DNA from: Chara braunii
Taxonomy: Eukaryota > Streptophyta > Charophyceae > Charales > Characeae
Direction of reading: 5' to 3'
NCBI GenBank assembly: GCA_003427395.1
Contig: BFEA01000164.1
Span: 1,535,920-1,561,805 of the forward strand
DNA: 25,886 bases
Shown here: piece by piece, positions 8,707 to 17,127 of the stretch
Numbering within the stretch: position 1 is the stretch's first letter
Layout: every line of letters begins with the position of its first letter
The notes under the pieces: model-generated
What the model saw: the letters and a program-made list of their open reading frames with translations, nothing else
Told to the model about the DNA's origin: nothing
The model's database searches: none
Position numbers and translations under genes: made by a program

Positions 8707-9294
8707 TCACCCGACCAACACGACCAGACTTTGCTGGATGTCCTGTAAGATTGTCGTTTGGTGATCTTGCATCTCTACCGGACCTAGGAAGACCGCCCTT
8801 AGGGTCCTCGCATCATCAGTTGGGTCCATCTCCTCTAACTCGCTAATGTCCACTTGTCTCTGTTGCATCCTAGTTGTTCTTCTAATCATTTTTTCCTTCT
8901 CTGCCTTAATCTCTCCCAAAGCCTGCTGTAGCTGTGCCTCGCGATCAGCAGCTCGCTGTATGGCGACCTCTTCGAGAGTCATCTCTAATGGCTGGCTTGC
9001 CATGACGCCAATGGACTGACTCAAGGTTTGTGCAACCGTTGACCCTACAGACCCTGAACTGACGGCCTGGGAACTCTGCTCCGCAACAGTTGCCATGGCT
9101 GTTGAAACAGCGGCTTCACTTGCGAATGCCCTGCTGGCCTCTGCTGCCCTAGCTCTCCGCTGCTGCCGCTGTCTCTCCCTAAGATGGCGGAACAAAAATC
9201 TATCACCGTTTGGTCCTAATGCAAAGTGGGCTATAGGGCGTCTTGCCGATCGCAAAAGCCTATCGTCCGGTTGTGGGACCTCCCTGTCGCGCAT
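8707..9294 (-). CDS. gag: Gag N-terminal ORF, Gyp-B right part
   Basis: This 195-codon frame is open from MRDREVPQPD. It is Arg/Gln/Ala-rich with a long predicted helical stretch (RERQRQQRRARAAEASRAF, later QRAADREAQLQQALGEIKAE) that could form a coiled coil. It lies where gag starts, 5' of the protease. No known domain name can be given. It shares no obvious sequence with the gag N-terminus of Gyp-A. The start chosen is the first ATG of the open frame, with no further support. Confidence 0.6.
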   Translation of the reverse strand: MRDREVPQPDDRLLRSARRPIAHFALGPNGDRFLFRHLRERQRQQRRARAAEASRAFASEAAVSTAMATVAEQSSQAVSSGSVGSTVAQTLSQSIGVMASQPLEMTLEEVAIQRAADREAQLQQALGEIKAEKEKMIRRTTRMQQRQVDISELEEMDPTDDARTLRAVFLGPVEMQDHQTTILQDIQQSLVVLVG

Positions 9295-9805
9295 AAGCTA
9301 CAAAACTGCACACCGTCTGCGCACTAGGACACTCATTCGATGCCTACCGCAGCGTCATGCACAGACCGATTTAAAATAAACTATTTAATCGGTGGCTAGG
9401 TTAGAGACTATACATTCGGGTTCAACAGGTAAGTTCAGATTCCTACAAACGAAAACTATTTTACTTTGACTAGTCCACAAACAGAAAGCACACTGAACAA
9501 AAAACAGTTCTAACTGTGTTGTCTGTCAGATGTTAATGGTTGTACATCTAACTAATCAAAATAAAAATAGCATCATTTGTTGGGTCTGTTTGCAGAATGG
9601 AATCTTGCCCAAACTTATCACATGGAATCTACCCCTCCCTCAGTTCTTCATGAATGTCTCTTGTCGTCAACGTCCCTGAGCAATCCGGACAGCGTGCGTG
9701 TCTAAGGTGTGAACACGGCCCACCCCTGTGCCCCGAGTCCTATTGAGCTGGCCAGCCCTGCACCATGTTTATCCTCGCGTGCAGCGAGCCTTGCACCGAC
9801 CGATT
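9295..9805. other. 5' leader region of Gyp-B, nothing recognised
   Basis: About 510 bp lie between the gag start and the LTR-like block. I looked for a primer-binding site of the TGGTATCAGAGC type on the minus strand and did not find a convincing one. No coding frame of note. Confidence 0.4.
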
Positions 9806-9890
9806 GGCTGATCAAGAGGCGATTTTATGGACGGCCCCCGAAGTCCTCAAGAATTATTTAACGTCGCAAACATGACGACTGCAATCAGAC
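9806..9890 (-). repeat. LTR R/U5-like block shared with Gyp-A 5' LTR
   Basis: This block aligns to 25118-25199 with about three quarters of positions equal by eye. It includes GGCTGATC, CCTCAAGAATT, TTAACGTCGCA and ACGAC in the same order and spacing. Both copies lie upstream of a gag on the minus strand. Similarity fades beyond 9890, with perhaps one more patch at 10018-10040 against 25216-25240. The two are best seen as related LTR families rather than the LTR pair of one insertion. Confidence 0.6.
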
Positions 9891-10271
9891 TCGTCTCATT
9901 CACACTTTTCATGCGTGTAAACAGCAGCACAGCAAACTGGCGCGACATGCGCCCACACAGAACTCAGAGATACGGTGTCCAGATAAGAGTTCGCTTTCAC
10001 TGGCTATGGCAACTCAGCGCCCAACAACTCACTGTTCACACACCGGATCACCCTGGATATCCCACACGCATCACTCCGAACACTCACACATCACCCACAC
10101 ACACCAGCTACAGCTATGGCAGTCGTGACTGCCTCTACGCTATCACTATGCTAAGCTCTCGTGGCCCACTTTGACTTCGGGCACACTGCAGACCTCCTCG
10201 CACAAGCCGTTGAGACAGCTCTTCCGCATGGCTTCTGCAGGAATGAATGAATGGCTGTGCGCAACCTCTTG

Positions 10272-10278
10272 ATTTATA
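10272..10278 (-). promoter_or_regulatory. TATA box TATAAAT, likely LTR promoter
   Basis: TATAAAT on the minus strand lies about 380 bp upstream of the R/U5-like block and about 980 bp upstream of the gag start. That is where an LTR U3/R promoter driving the minus-strand element would be. No transcript evidence can be seen. Confidence 0.4.
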
Positions 10279-10440
10279 CTTTTGTGACTCGTTGGTCTGC
10301 CCTGTTTCCCTGGCCCACGGTGTACACAGTCCCAGGCGGTACTTGCTTGACTGGACCGGACTGACTGAACTGGGACTGTTGACTCTGCACGGTGGACTTC
10401 CGCCACTTGCCCACTTGCCTTGACCTACAATGGGCTGACT

Positions 10441-10480
10441 CCGAAAGGCCACTTCCAGAAACATCTACCTGGCCTTTCGG
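10441..10480. repeat. Perfect 10-bp inverted repeat in LTR-like DNA
   Basis: CCGAAAGGCC (10441-10450) and GGCCTTTCGG (10471-10480) are exact reverse complements with a 20-bp spacer. They precede a 31-bp direct repeat. Such repeats are common in U3 regions as protein-binding or recombination sites; the role here is unknown. Confidence 0.8.
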
Positions 10481-10484
10481 TACT

Positions 10485-10533
10485 GTAGCAGCTACGACTT
10501 TGCCCTTTCAGGTAAGTAGCAGCTACGACTTTG
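10485..10533. repeat. 31-bp period direct repeat
   Basis: GTAGCAGCTACGACTTTG occurs exactly at 10485-10502 and 10516-10533. Each contains the small palindrome GTAGCAGCTAC. It lies within the LTR-like region left of the Gyp-A polypurine tract. Confidence 0.85.
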
Positions 10534-10763
10534 ACCCTTCGGAAAGTCTACAGCTAAGACCTCTGGACTCTCTAGACTCCTACCCGACAGGTCTACAGTT
10601 CGAATCCCCAATACCCTGTAACCTACGACGACCTACCTACCATTGGCAGTCCTACAGGTCGCGGGTTCAACTCTACGGGTTGACATAGGTACTGTACACC
10701 GGTAAGGTGGGGACTAGGGATCGAGCTCTGGGATCTGCATCAGCTACTGCGAACTGGTGAATA

Positions 10764-10780
10764 CCGTTTCACTCCCGCCG
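10764..10780 (-). other. Polypurine tract of Gyp-A
   Basis: The minus strand reads CCGGCGGGAGTGAAACGG, matching the Gyp-B tract at 4024-4038. It follows the chromodomain frame by about 120 bp. The 3' LTR should start just left of it, at about 10757. Confidence 0.55.
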
Positions 10781-10902
10781 GCCTAAATTCGAGGTCCTCC
10801 GAGAATATTTCAGTCCAAGGCAGGACCTCTACCTTTTCTGTCCCTTTCGTAGGCCTTGACAATATCGGGAGCTGTTTTTAGAAGTTCAGTTCGACTGAAC
10901 CA

Positions 10903-11487
10903 TCATTCGTCTTCTGATTCCTGATATGCAAATCTGACTTTATGCTGTCTTTGAGGACGACCTCGACCTCCTGTTCTAAACACGTCTTCACCTACAATGC
11001 CGTCAATGTCGTATCTCCCATCCATGTTGGGAGGGATCATGGAACTTCTAGATGGAAACTGGTCACTGACTGTGCATGGCAACAACTTTGACGCATGGAA
11101 AACTGGGTAGGTGTGGAGGTGTAGTGGGATCTCTATCGAGTACGACGGACCATCCTCGCCGCCCTTGACTTCAAGAACTGACCACGGTCCTCTATATGCG
11201 GGCAGTAACTTTTGCGAGATATTCTCCTCAGGAACAAACTCTTTAGCTTTGACCCAGACTAAGTCGCCTACTTGGAACTGTGATGGGCGACGATGTTTGT
11301 TGGCTTGCTCTATCATCCTATGCTGGGCCTTCCTGAGGTTCTCTACAACAGTAGCTAGTTCTTTCTCGTGCTGGATAGCAAACTCCCTAGTACCGAGTGG
11401 TAGCCTATGGATCTGGTCCCGGTTGAGTCCTTCGAATGGTCTACGTGGTCTAAAGGACTTGTGTAGTTCGTTGGGAGTGCGGCACGT
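10903..11487 (-). pseudogene. pol: Integrase C-terminal domain and chromodomain of Gyp-A
   Basis: The frame enters at the insertion point with CRTPNELHKSFRPRRP, then RLPLGTREFAIQHEKEL, a basic helix, the GDLVWVKAKEF beta-barrel start, LLPAYRGPWSVLEV, HTYPVFHASKLLP, and a chromodomain start DGRYDIDGIVGEDVF...KVRFAYQESEDE. It ends in TGA at 10903-10905. The codons that follow still read WFSRTELLKTAPDIVKAYER, the rest of a chromodomain, so the stop lies inside the domain. The first few codons of the longer open frame (11488-11499) belong to the insertion, not to the integrase. Confidence 0.92.
11484..11487. repeat. Target-site duplication ACGT, left copy
   Basis: ACGT directly precedes the TGTCG start of the insertion and is repeated at 20084-20087 directly after its CGACA end. 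Dropping one copy keeps the integrase frame. Confidence 0.8.
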
Positions 11488-11499
11488 TGTCGAGCGCAT

Positions 11500-12460
11500 C
11501 GGTCGGGCACCACTCAGAGGTAGCGCGGGACCCTCCCGGCCGCGTCACGCAGGAGTTGGAATACAACCCTTATTGCGATACACTCGTGGAGCTTCCATAA
11601 GCCGCTCCGGCCAGCTGCGCCAGCCATACCTCTCGCGAGCCCCTATGACAGGACAGGGCCTACGCGAGGCATGACTACCTCCACCTTACAGGAGCTGTCA
11701 CCTCCCTTCGGTGGGCGTATCCCCGTCGAGCTACCAGTCCACAGTACGAAAGCTGATCAGCTGCAATTGCAGAGGTGGACCAGCCGAGGGCGTTTCTCGT
11801 TCATTGTAGCATAAGGGGTACGCGCGATACTACGCCTCTATCAGACCCGCACGCGAACCGACATCTTGGGGGGTTGAGGTCCCAAGCGCGGCTCGTCGCC
11901 GGTCGACTAGGACGTATCCCACACGCCACGCGCACACCACTATAAGGTACATAAAAGTAAAGCACACACACACACGCACACAAGTACTAAATGACGAAAA
12001 GGACGTACAACGCGACACACTCCTAGCCCCTTTGTATCCAACCCATAACTTTACACAGTGGAAGTCGGTAACCGCCATACGCGAGGTTTAGTATAAGATC
12101 GCTCGGACGTAGGATCCACACATACCAATTCACTATGCAGCTCTATGTGAGTGACTGCGATGACGGCGCATTATGTGGTGCCCATACCCAAATGGCCTAT
12201 TTTGAGCCATGCGGTCGCTTCCGATGCTCAGGCGTTGGCTGACATGTGCGCCAAGAGGGGGTAACCCTTTAGCGGGCACAAAACTGGCCTGAGGGCTTTA
12301 CCGCCTTCTGCACCCTGAGGTGTCCCAAAGGGTGCGAGGTAAGACGGTCCCTACGACAAGAAGGGCTTTGGAGCGGTGGTGAGTTGTCTGGCGCATCACC
12401 AACGACACGCTGACCCTTCAGCCCGGAACTTTATCGTTCCACCAAAATAACCCCCCAACA
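11500..12460. other. Left part of insertion, no gene seen
   Basis: GC-rich at the left, with no recognisable protein or RNA gene. A (CA)n run lies at 11963-11982. GCACCC (about 12311-12316) and GGGTGC (about 12330-12335) form a small inverted repeat. A weak tRNA-like A-box/B-box pair on the plus strand (11807-11818, 11872-11883) is discussed among the rejected items. Confidence 0.4.
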
Positions 12461-12467
12461 AGGAAGC

Positions 12468-12480
12468 ATATATATATATA
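12468..12480 (+). promoter_or_regulatory. (TA)n TATA-like site
   Basis: An uninterrupted ATATATATATATA run is followed by GAGGGGTCATTCCCTCCC, an LTR-promoter-like arrangement. If active, a plus-strand transcript from here would run through the hairpins and repeat array at 12973-14830. That is inference. Confidence 0.35.
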
Positions 12481-12570
12481 GAGGGGTCATTCCCTCCCTT
12501 CTATTCATTCCAACCCTGGATTAGGTCCTTGGCACGCGGACCCTTCAGATCACACAAGTACCCTACATAG

Positions 12571-12612
12571 GTACGCATACTTACACATGTACACACATAT
12601 ATACACATATGG
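12571..12612. repeat. Alternating purine-pyrimidine TA/CA/GT stretch
   Basis: The stretch reads GTACGCATAC, ACACATGTACACACATATAT and ACACATATG with few breaks, a composition-driven unstable or DNA-unwinding-type sequence. No function is evident. Confidence 0.5.
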
Positions 12613-12666
12613 GAATAAACGTGTGACGATCACAGCTCACAATCACAGTGGGCCTCCTCATGCACA

Positions 12667-12674
12667 TATATAAG
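12667..12674 (+). promoter_or_regulatory. TATA-box-like TATATAAG
   Basis: A second perfect TATATAAG on the plus strand, about 300 bp upstream of the hairpin trio. No gene follows. Confidence 0.3.
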
Positions 12675-12972
12675 ATCGCAGGGCAGTCCAATCCAATAAT
12701 CCAAGCCACAGAACATACTTGCAATCACATCAAAGAGTCAAGTAGACGTCCATACACTACACAGAGTCAACTCCAACCAATCTCCATGCTTATACCCTTT
12801 GCCTCGGCCATGCAAGCCCCAACCTGCAACCAACCAACCTTAAGTAAATACTCAGTACCTCTGTTAAATGGCCATTCAGTAAAAGTTCGGGTGAAAACCT
12901 TAACAAAACAAAAAAGATCACCAGGGCTGAAGCCTCTTTAGGTTGAGTAATGGGTTGAGGTTGAGTCGTAAA

Positions 12973-13031
12973 CCGACAAGTCGGCAACCGACCTGTTATC
13001 GGTGATAACAGAGGGTGATCCTAATAGGATC
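12973..13031. repeat. Three consecutive perfect hairpins
   Basis: CCGAC-AA-GTCGG (12973-12984), CTGTTATC-GGT-GATAACAG (12993-13011) and GATCCT-AAT-AGGATC (13017-13031) follow each other within 59 bp. Arms are 5, 8 and 6 bp, all perfect, with 2-3 nt loops. As RNA or single-stranded DNA, the cluster would fold into three short stems. It sits just upstream of the repeat array. Confidence 0.85.
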
Positions 13032-13264
13032 AACGCTGAGTCCAGCCCACGTCCTGAAGCAACTTGATCCAAAAAGACCTGTGACACAAGCCAGGCCAAT
13101 CTCAAGCTAAGTCTACACGCTTAGGGAGAGTAATCTACACATCCTAACCCTACTCGAGCCGTCATATCTACCCAAGTCTAGGTCCACCTCTAGGTAGCAC
13201 TCAGCGTAGGGTGGACCTCGCCATAGCCTCCCCTACATAGGCCGCCACTTTGTCCGAATATAGG

Positions 13265-13860
13265 CTAACTCCTCTAACTTACGAAAATTTCGGCAGCGCT
13301 TCCCGTAGGAAAAGTGACATCGCAGAAAATATACTATTCCAAAAAGTCAAACTTGTGGATTCTAGAAGCCAAAATCTGTCTAACCCCCTGGCTTAGCAAA
13401 AATTTGGGCAGCACTCCCCTCAGGGAGGAAGGTTTCCCTGATCCATACTAAGTCAGAATTGAACTTAGACATAACGCCTAAGTTCTGTCAGATAGAATCT
13501 CAACCAACTCCTTAGATTTGTAGAAATTTCGGCAGCGCTTCCCGTAGAGAAAGTGCTAGTCCAAGATTTATACAAGGCCAAGTCTGGAATCAGAAAGTGA
13601 CTTTGATCCTTCAGGGCCCAATTTTGGCTAACTCCCTGAATTAGTAAAAATTTGGGCAGCACCTCCTTTAGAAAGGGAGGGTCCTCAGATTCTTACCAAG
13701 TCAAATAAGTCATCAATGCCGGATCCTGAAAAAAATCAAAGTTTTGACTAACTCCTTGATTTTGTAGAAATTTCGGCAGCGCTTCCCGTAGGGAAAGTGG
13801 CTTACCAAGATTTATACAAGACCAAGTACGACTCAAAAGATCACAGAAAATGCAAAAATT
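13265..13860 (+). repeat. Five-unit ~120-bp tandem array alternating types A-B-A-B-A
   Basis: Units begin with CTAACTCC-like sequence at 13265, 13380, 13504, 13628 and 13748 (spacings 115, 124, 124, 120). Each continues to an A-rich stretch, ATTT and GGCAGC. Units 1, 3 and 5 then read GCTTCCCGTAGGGAAAGTG with variants; units 2 and 4 start TTTGGGCAGCAC and carry a different short stem (CTCCC-CTCA-GGGAG; CTCCTTT-AGA-AAGGGAG with one G-U pair). The same two-type order implies a ~240-bp dimer as the amplified unit. I do not recognise the family. Confidence 0.9.
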
Positions 13861-14105
13861 GATCTAAGTAAAAAAAACGAGCCCAGAAAATGCAGGAAAC
13901 GACTCCCTATGGCTTTAGCACGGGGCGAGCAACTACAACCACTACCTATCAAATCCAAACTCAGACTAAGAAGTGGCATCACTCAGCCACATGCAGGCCA
14001 AACCACAGACATGCACTCCCTCACCATCCCCAAGTTACTTTAGCAAACAATAGTTCGTAGTCCTTCAATGATTTGTCCTTTATACCCAACTTACATAGGG
14101 CATAA

Positions 14106-14141
14106 GGCTAGACCACCCAAACTTATGGAACATGTCTAGCC
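14106..14141. repeat. Covarying-stem hairpin, copy 1
   Basis: Arms GGCTAGAC (14106-14113) and GTCTAGCC (14134-14141) are perfectly complementary, 8 bp. The 20-nt loop is CACCCAAACTTATGGAACAT, the family reference sequence. Confidence 0.92.
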
Positions 14142-14380
14142 CAGCCAAGATGTATACACAAACACAAGGCACAACGACTTTTCTCTTCTTTGGGCATATG
14201 ACTAGGCCACCCTAGCCGCCCTGAACTGTTTAAGTATCCAAGGTTTATATAATTGTTTGTACTTAGTTTTTTGAGGTAGCATATAGCTGAAGCGATCATC
14301 TTCAGCTCAAGACTCAGCCTGCCCCTTCGTACCACAAGTTTATTCTTAGTTAAGTACTCTCTTCAGTTGGTGATAAGTTA

Positions 14381-14419
14381 TAGTCAGGCCACCCAAACTT
14401 ATGGAACCCTGCCTGACTA
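14381..14419. repeat. Covarying-stem hairpin, copy 2
   Basis: Arms TAGTCAGGC (14381-14389) and GCCTGACTA (14411-14419) are perfect, 9 bp. The loop keeps CACCCAAACTTATGGAAC and ends CCT in place of AT. Confidence 0.92.
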
Positions 14420-14495
14420 GCCTGTTCATAGATAGTATAATAGTAGAATATATCAAAGTTATATAGCCTTTTGGTTCCAGCATGTGCGAGGCGTT

Positions 14496-14535
14496 GGACC
14501 AAGACCACCCAAACTTATGGAACATGTCTTGGTCC
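14496..14535. repeat. Covarying-stem hairpin, copy 3
   Basis: Arms GGACCAAGAC (14496-14505) and GTCTTGGTCC (14526-14535) are perfect, 10 bp. The loop is identical to copy 1, while the outer stem is different. Confidence 0.94.
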
Positions 14536-14571
14536 TCAGCCTGGTTTATTTCTCGTAGACCAAAGCAGGAA

Positions 14572-14610
14572 GAGGTAGAACTACCCAAACTTATGGGACA
14601 TGTTCACCTC
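14572..14610. repeat. Covarying-stem hairpin, copy 4
   Basis: Arms GAGGTAGAAC (14572-14581) and GTTCACCTC (14602-14610) form nine pairs with one bulged A. The loop is TACCCAAACTTATGGGACAT. Here ATGGAA has become ATGGGA, which lengthens the possible inner CCCA/TGGG pairing. Confidence 0.9.
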
Positions 14611-14654
14611 CTCGTTCATAAACCAAAGAAACTGTCAAAAACCCCAAATAAACA

Positions 14655-14696
14655 AGGCCGCCAGAGTACCTAAACTTATGGATTTGACTGGCGCCT
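14655..14696. repeat. Covarying-stem hairpin, copy 5
   Basis: Arms AGGCCGCCAG (14655-14664) and CTGGCGCCT (14688-14696) form nine pairs with one bulged C. The loop has CCTAAACTTATGGATTT; CCA to CTA still allows pairing with TGG through a U-G pair. Confidence 0.88.
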
Positions 14697-14733
14697 GAAG
14701 AAGCAATCACATTCAGCCCTCACAAGTCAGAGC

Positions 14734-14768
14734 AACCAGACCACCCAAACTTATGGATTTGTCTGGTT
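14734..14768. repeat. Covarying-stem hairpin, copy 6
   Basis: Arms AACCAGAC (14734-14741) and GTCTGGTT (14761-14768) are perfect, 8 bp, and can be extended by two pairs past a bulge. The loop is CACCCAAACTTATGGATTT. Confidence 0.92.
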
Positions 14769-14797
14769 CTCCGGGCAATACAAAATAAAACACAGCA

Positions 14798-14830
14798 CTG
14801 GGCCTTCCCAAACTTATGGAACTGGTCCAG
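14798..14830. repeat. Covarying-stem hairpin, copy 7
   Basis: Arms CTGGGCC (14798-14804) and GGTCCAG (14824-14830) form seven pairs including one G-U. The loop is TTCCCAAACTTATGGAACT. Confidence 0.88.
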
Positions 14831-15560
14831 CCTTTGGTTGACCCAGTCAAACTCCATGCAATACTGTCTTTCTCCCACCCTTCCCCCAGATGCAATCCCA
14901 CAATTTGCCTTCAATCAGTCAAAGAAGTTGAAACTTAACTGTATACATGCGTTCTTTTACTTTGTCTGGTTATGTCCTGAATAGAAAGCAAGATTTATAG
15001 GGACAGGCAGACATACATCGATCAGCTATAGAGGGGACATGCAAACATGGGTGTAGTGGGAGTATACAGACAACAAGAAGTTACCTGATGGTTCCCTGCC
15101 TCCAGAAGCTCACCTAGGTTCCGGCAGAGTTCCCGCAATCGGTGGGCTGACTCCCCACAGAGCCTTGATGCGGTCCTACGGGTTGCAATCCCGCCTGCCG
15201 CCTTCCTCTCTTAACCAGTAGACTAGACTGAGAGTGAGAAGGGCAGATAGAGAATGGTTTGAGACTCTCAGATCCAAGAGGGGTGCACTCTGACTCGCGA
15301 GAGAGGGCCTTGTTATCTTGGTTCTCCTGAGGGCCCCGCAACAGCAGCCTTGACTGACATCTCGGTCAAAGAATCAGATTGCCGAAGTAACTCCCCTTGA
15401 TGAGCCTCCACCTCGTAGCACCAAGCCCCCCCCCTGAGTCCAACTACTCCTCTAAGCCCCAACAACCCTCCTTAGCCTAACTGCAGTCGCCCAATATCCT
15501 GTCTTGATCCTCAGCTACCGCGGCAATACGCAGCGGAGGTTAGCAGCAACGGTAGTGTCT
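14831..15560. other. Unassigned non-coding stretch
   Basis: No gene, RNA or repeat was recognised. Open frames are short and unconvincing. A C-rich patch lies at 15425-15435. Confidence 0.4.
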
Positions 15561-16390
15561 CCTAGTAACAGCCGCAGTGGCTAGCAGCAGCAGCCTGTGC
15601 CAAGTACGCAGTGCATGGTCAGAAAACAGCATCAGCTGTTCCTTGCTCAGCCACCGAATACAGCAATAACACAGTCACCAGCAGCAGCATTAGTCTCACA
15701 CAGCAGCCTCCAGCGGTGGTCCACAGCAGTGGCAGAAATTCCCAACAGCTACCAGCAGAATGCACCGGTCAACAACGCAGCAGCAGTGCCCAGCAGTAGC
15801 TTATACCCTATCAATCAACAGCAGCAGTCCGCACGCGGTATGAGGCAGCCAGCAGTAGCATGCAGCAGTCAGCAGCAGTTCCAGCCCGCACACCCCAGCG
15901 GTTTGTGCTCAGTCACCAGCGGCGAGCTGTATGCGCCTAACAGCGGCCCACAGTGGCGCGTAGCAGTGCCGCAGCAGCCGTCAGTTGGCTACTGTCTGTG
16001 CCCGGTCAACCGATGCCGCCGCTGTGCATACCCAGTCCACAGGCGGAACAGTAGTTTGTAGCAGTCAACAGCGCAGCAGCGGTCAGCAGCCCCACAACTG
16101 CAGTTAGCCCGCAATAGTTTGCCACTGTATACGTCCGTGCGTAGCAGCTGTCCCTGCAGCGAGACCCAGTGTGTCCAGCAGTACAGTGCCGCCCACCAGC
16201 CACAACAACCCGTAGCAAGTACCATAGTCGTTGCAGTAGAATCCCGACAGGAGCAGCCTGCTGTCTCACACAGCAGCGGGGTGACACTGGCTATTGTAAC
16301 AGATGAGAGGCTTAGTGACGAGCAAGCCTTAGGACTCCCTGCGGTCAGCGCTGCTGTAACTTCATCCAGCAGCAGGCAGCTCCGCTAGTC
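15560..16390. repeat. Degenerate CAG/CAGCGG-rich low-complexity region
   Basis: CAGCAG, AGCAGT and CAGCGG motifs recur throughout about 830 bp, giving Gln/Ser/Ala-rich frames on the plus strand (15597-16061, 16119-16388) and Cys/Leu-rich ones on the minus strand. No start context, domain or intron evidence supports a gene. It is most likely an old trinucleotide expansion with substitutions. A Gln-rich transcription-factor exon is the alternative. Confidence 0.65.
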
Positions 16391-16990
16391 AAGGAAGCGG
16401 CCAGCTGCCTCGCAGCCTGCTCTTCAGTCGCCCCGTACCACAGAATGAGTGATACACCATCAACCGGAAAGCCTCCAGTTCTGCAACCTGCCTCACACCG
16501 TCTCACTGTCACGGCGACCCTTGCCTCAGCCCAGCGGATCGGCAACCTCGGAGCGGAGCACAGGGCGCCGGGAGCAAGGCTACCAGCCCACAGGCCACAC
16601 CTGCGGTGAACATGGAGAGCATGGCTCACAGGCGAGCACCACGGCCGCGGAGCAACGAAGCGCCGGGCAACACCAACAGCGCAGTCACGTCGCACAGTGA
16701 ATCCACCGCTCGCCAGAGAATGGCATAGGATGCAATCGGGATCTGCAGCAGGGCACAACGGAGCGCATACGGGGATATCCACACATCCAACACAGATCAC
16801 GGCGGCCTCTGGTCACTCACGTCAAGATTATCCCCCACAGACTGTCGGCTCCTTACCACCTTCTGATCTGGAGAGTCACTCCGACAATACTCCTAATATC
16901 ACCTACAGCCAACACAGACGTCCTGACCCGGCTATCAGGCAGCCATTCTCAGACAAGCCCGATCCTGGCACATAATACACTGCCCCGCAG
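16391..16990. other. Unassigned stretch with open frames on both strands
   Basis: A 151-codon minus frame (16345-16800) and two shorter plus frames (16449-16700, 16697-16975) are open, but none gives a recognisable domain. High GC and absence of stops make chance frames likely. Confidence 0.35.
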
Positions 16991-16997
16991 GTGACTT

Positions 16998-17042
16998 TCC
17001 CCTTTGCACACAGATCGGTTCCCTTTTGCGCACAGATAGGTT
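16998..17042. repeat. 22-bp tandem duplication
   Basis: Two copies of CCCTTTTGCRCACAGATMGGTT-type sequence lie head to tail (differences C/T, A/G, C/A), period 22. No associated gene. Confidence 0.8.
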
Positions 17043-17127
17043 CGCTTCGTTTGTACGGGTGAGCTGAAGGAATACCCGGGATACCTGACGCAGAGCATTG
17101 ATTAGTGATCCGCTCTCACCAACTCCA

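Larger units (their letters stand above)
6044..9294 (-). mobile_element. Gyp-B right part: 3'-truncated Ty3/gypsy element (gag to RNase H)
   Basis: Sense order on the minus strand is gag N-terminus (9294-8707), residual gag and protease (8423-7953), protease-RT linker (7895-7614), RT (7660-6911) and RNase H (6732-6044), the Metaviridae order. Integrase is absent from this part. The RNase H-integrase linker (DLLFLEKAG at its end) is of a different subfamily from that of the left part. Damage includes a large gag deletion, a changed protease active site, at least one nonsense codon in RT, and a frameshift in RNase H. Confidence 0.88.

Noticed and set aside
11807-11883. tRNA-like gene at the left end of the insertion (TAGCATAAGGGG and GGTTGAGGTCCC)
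   Set aside because: The A box is good but the B box lacks a base, the spacing is about 54 bp, and no acceptor stem or cloverleaf could be drawn.
14346-14588. Minus-strand reading frame with repeated HKFGW/SLGGL motifs
   Set aside because: The recurring residues come from the repeated hairpin loop read in different phases, so this is not a protein family.
12960-14900. Hammerhead or twister ribozymes as explanation for the hairpin clusters
   Set aside because: I found no CTGANGA...GAAA hammerhead core and no twister core motif on either strand by eye. A covariance search would settle it.
15597-16388. Gln-rich protein-coding gene
   Set aside because: Open frames occur on both strands of a CAG-rich tract, with no recognisable domain. 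Kept as a repeat.
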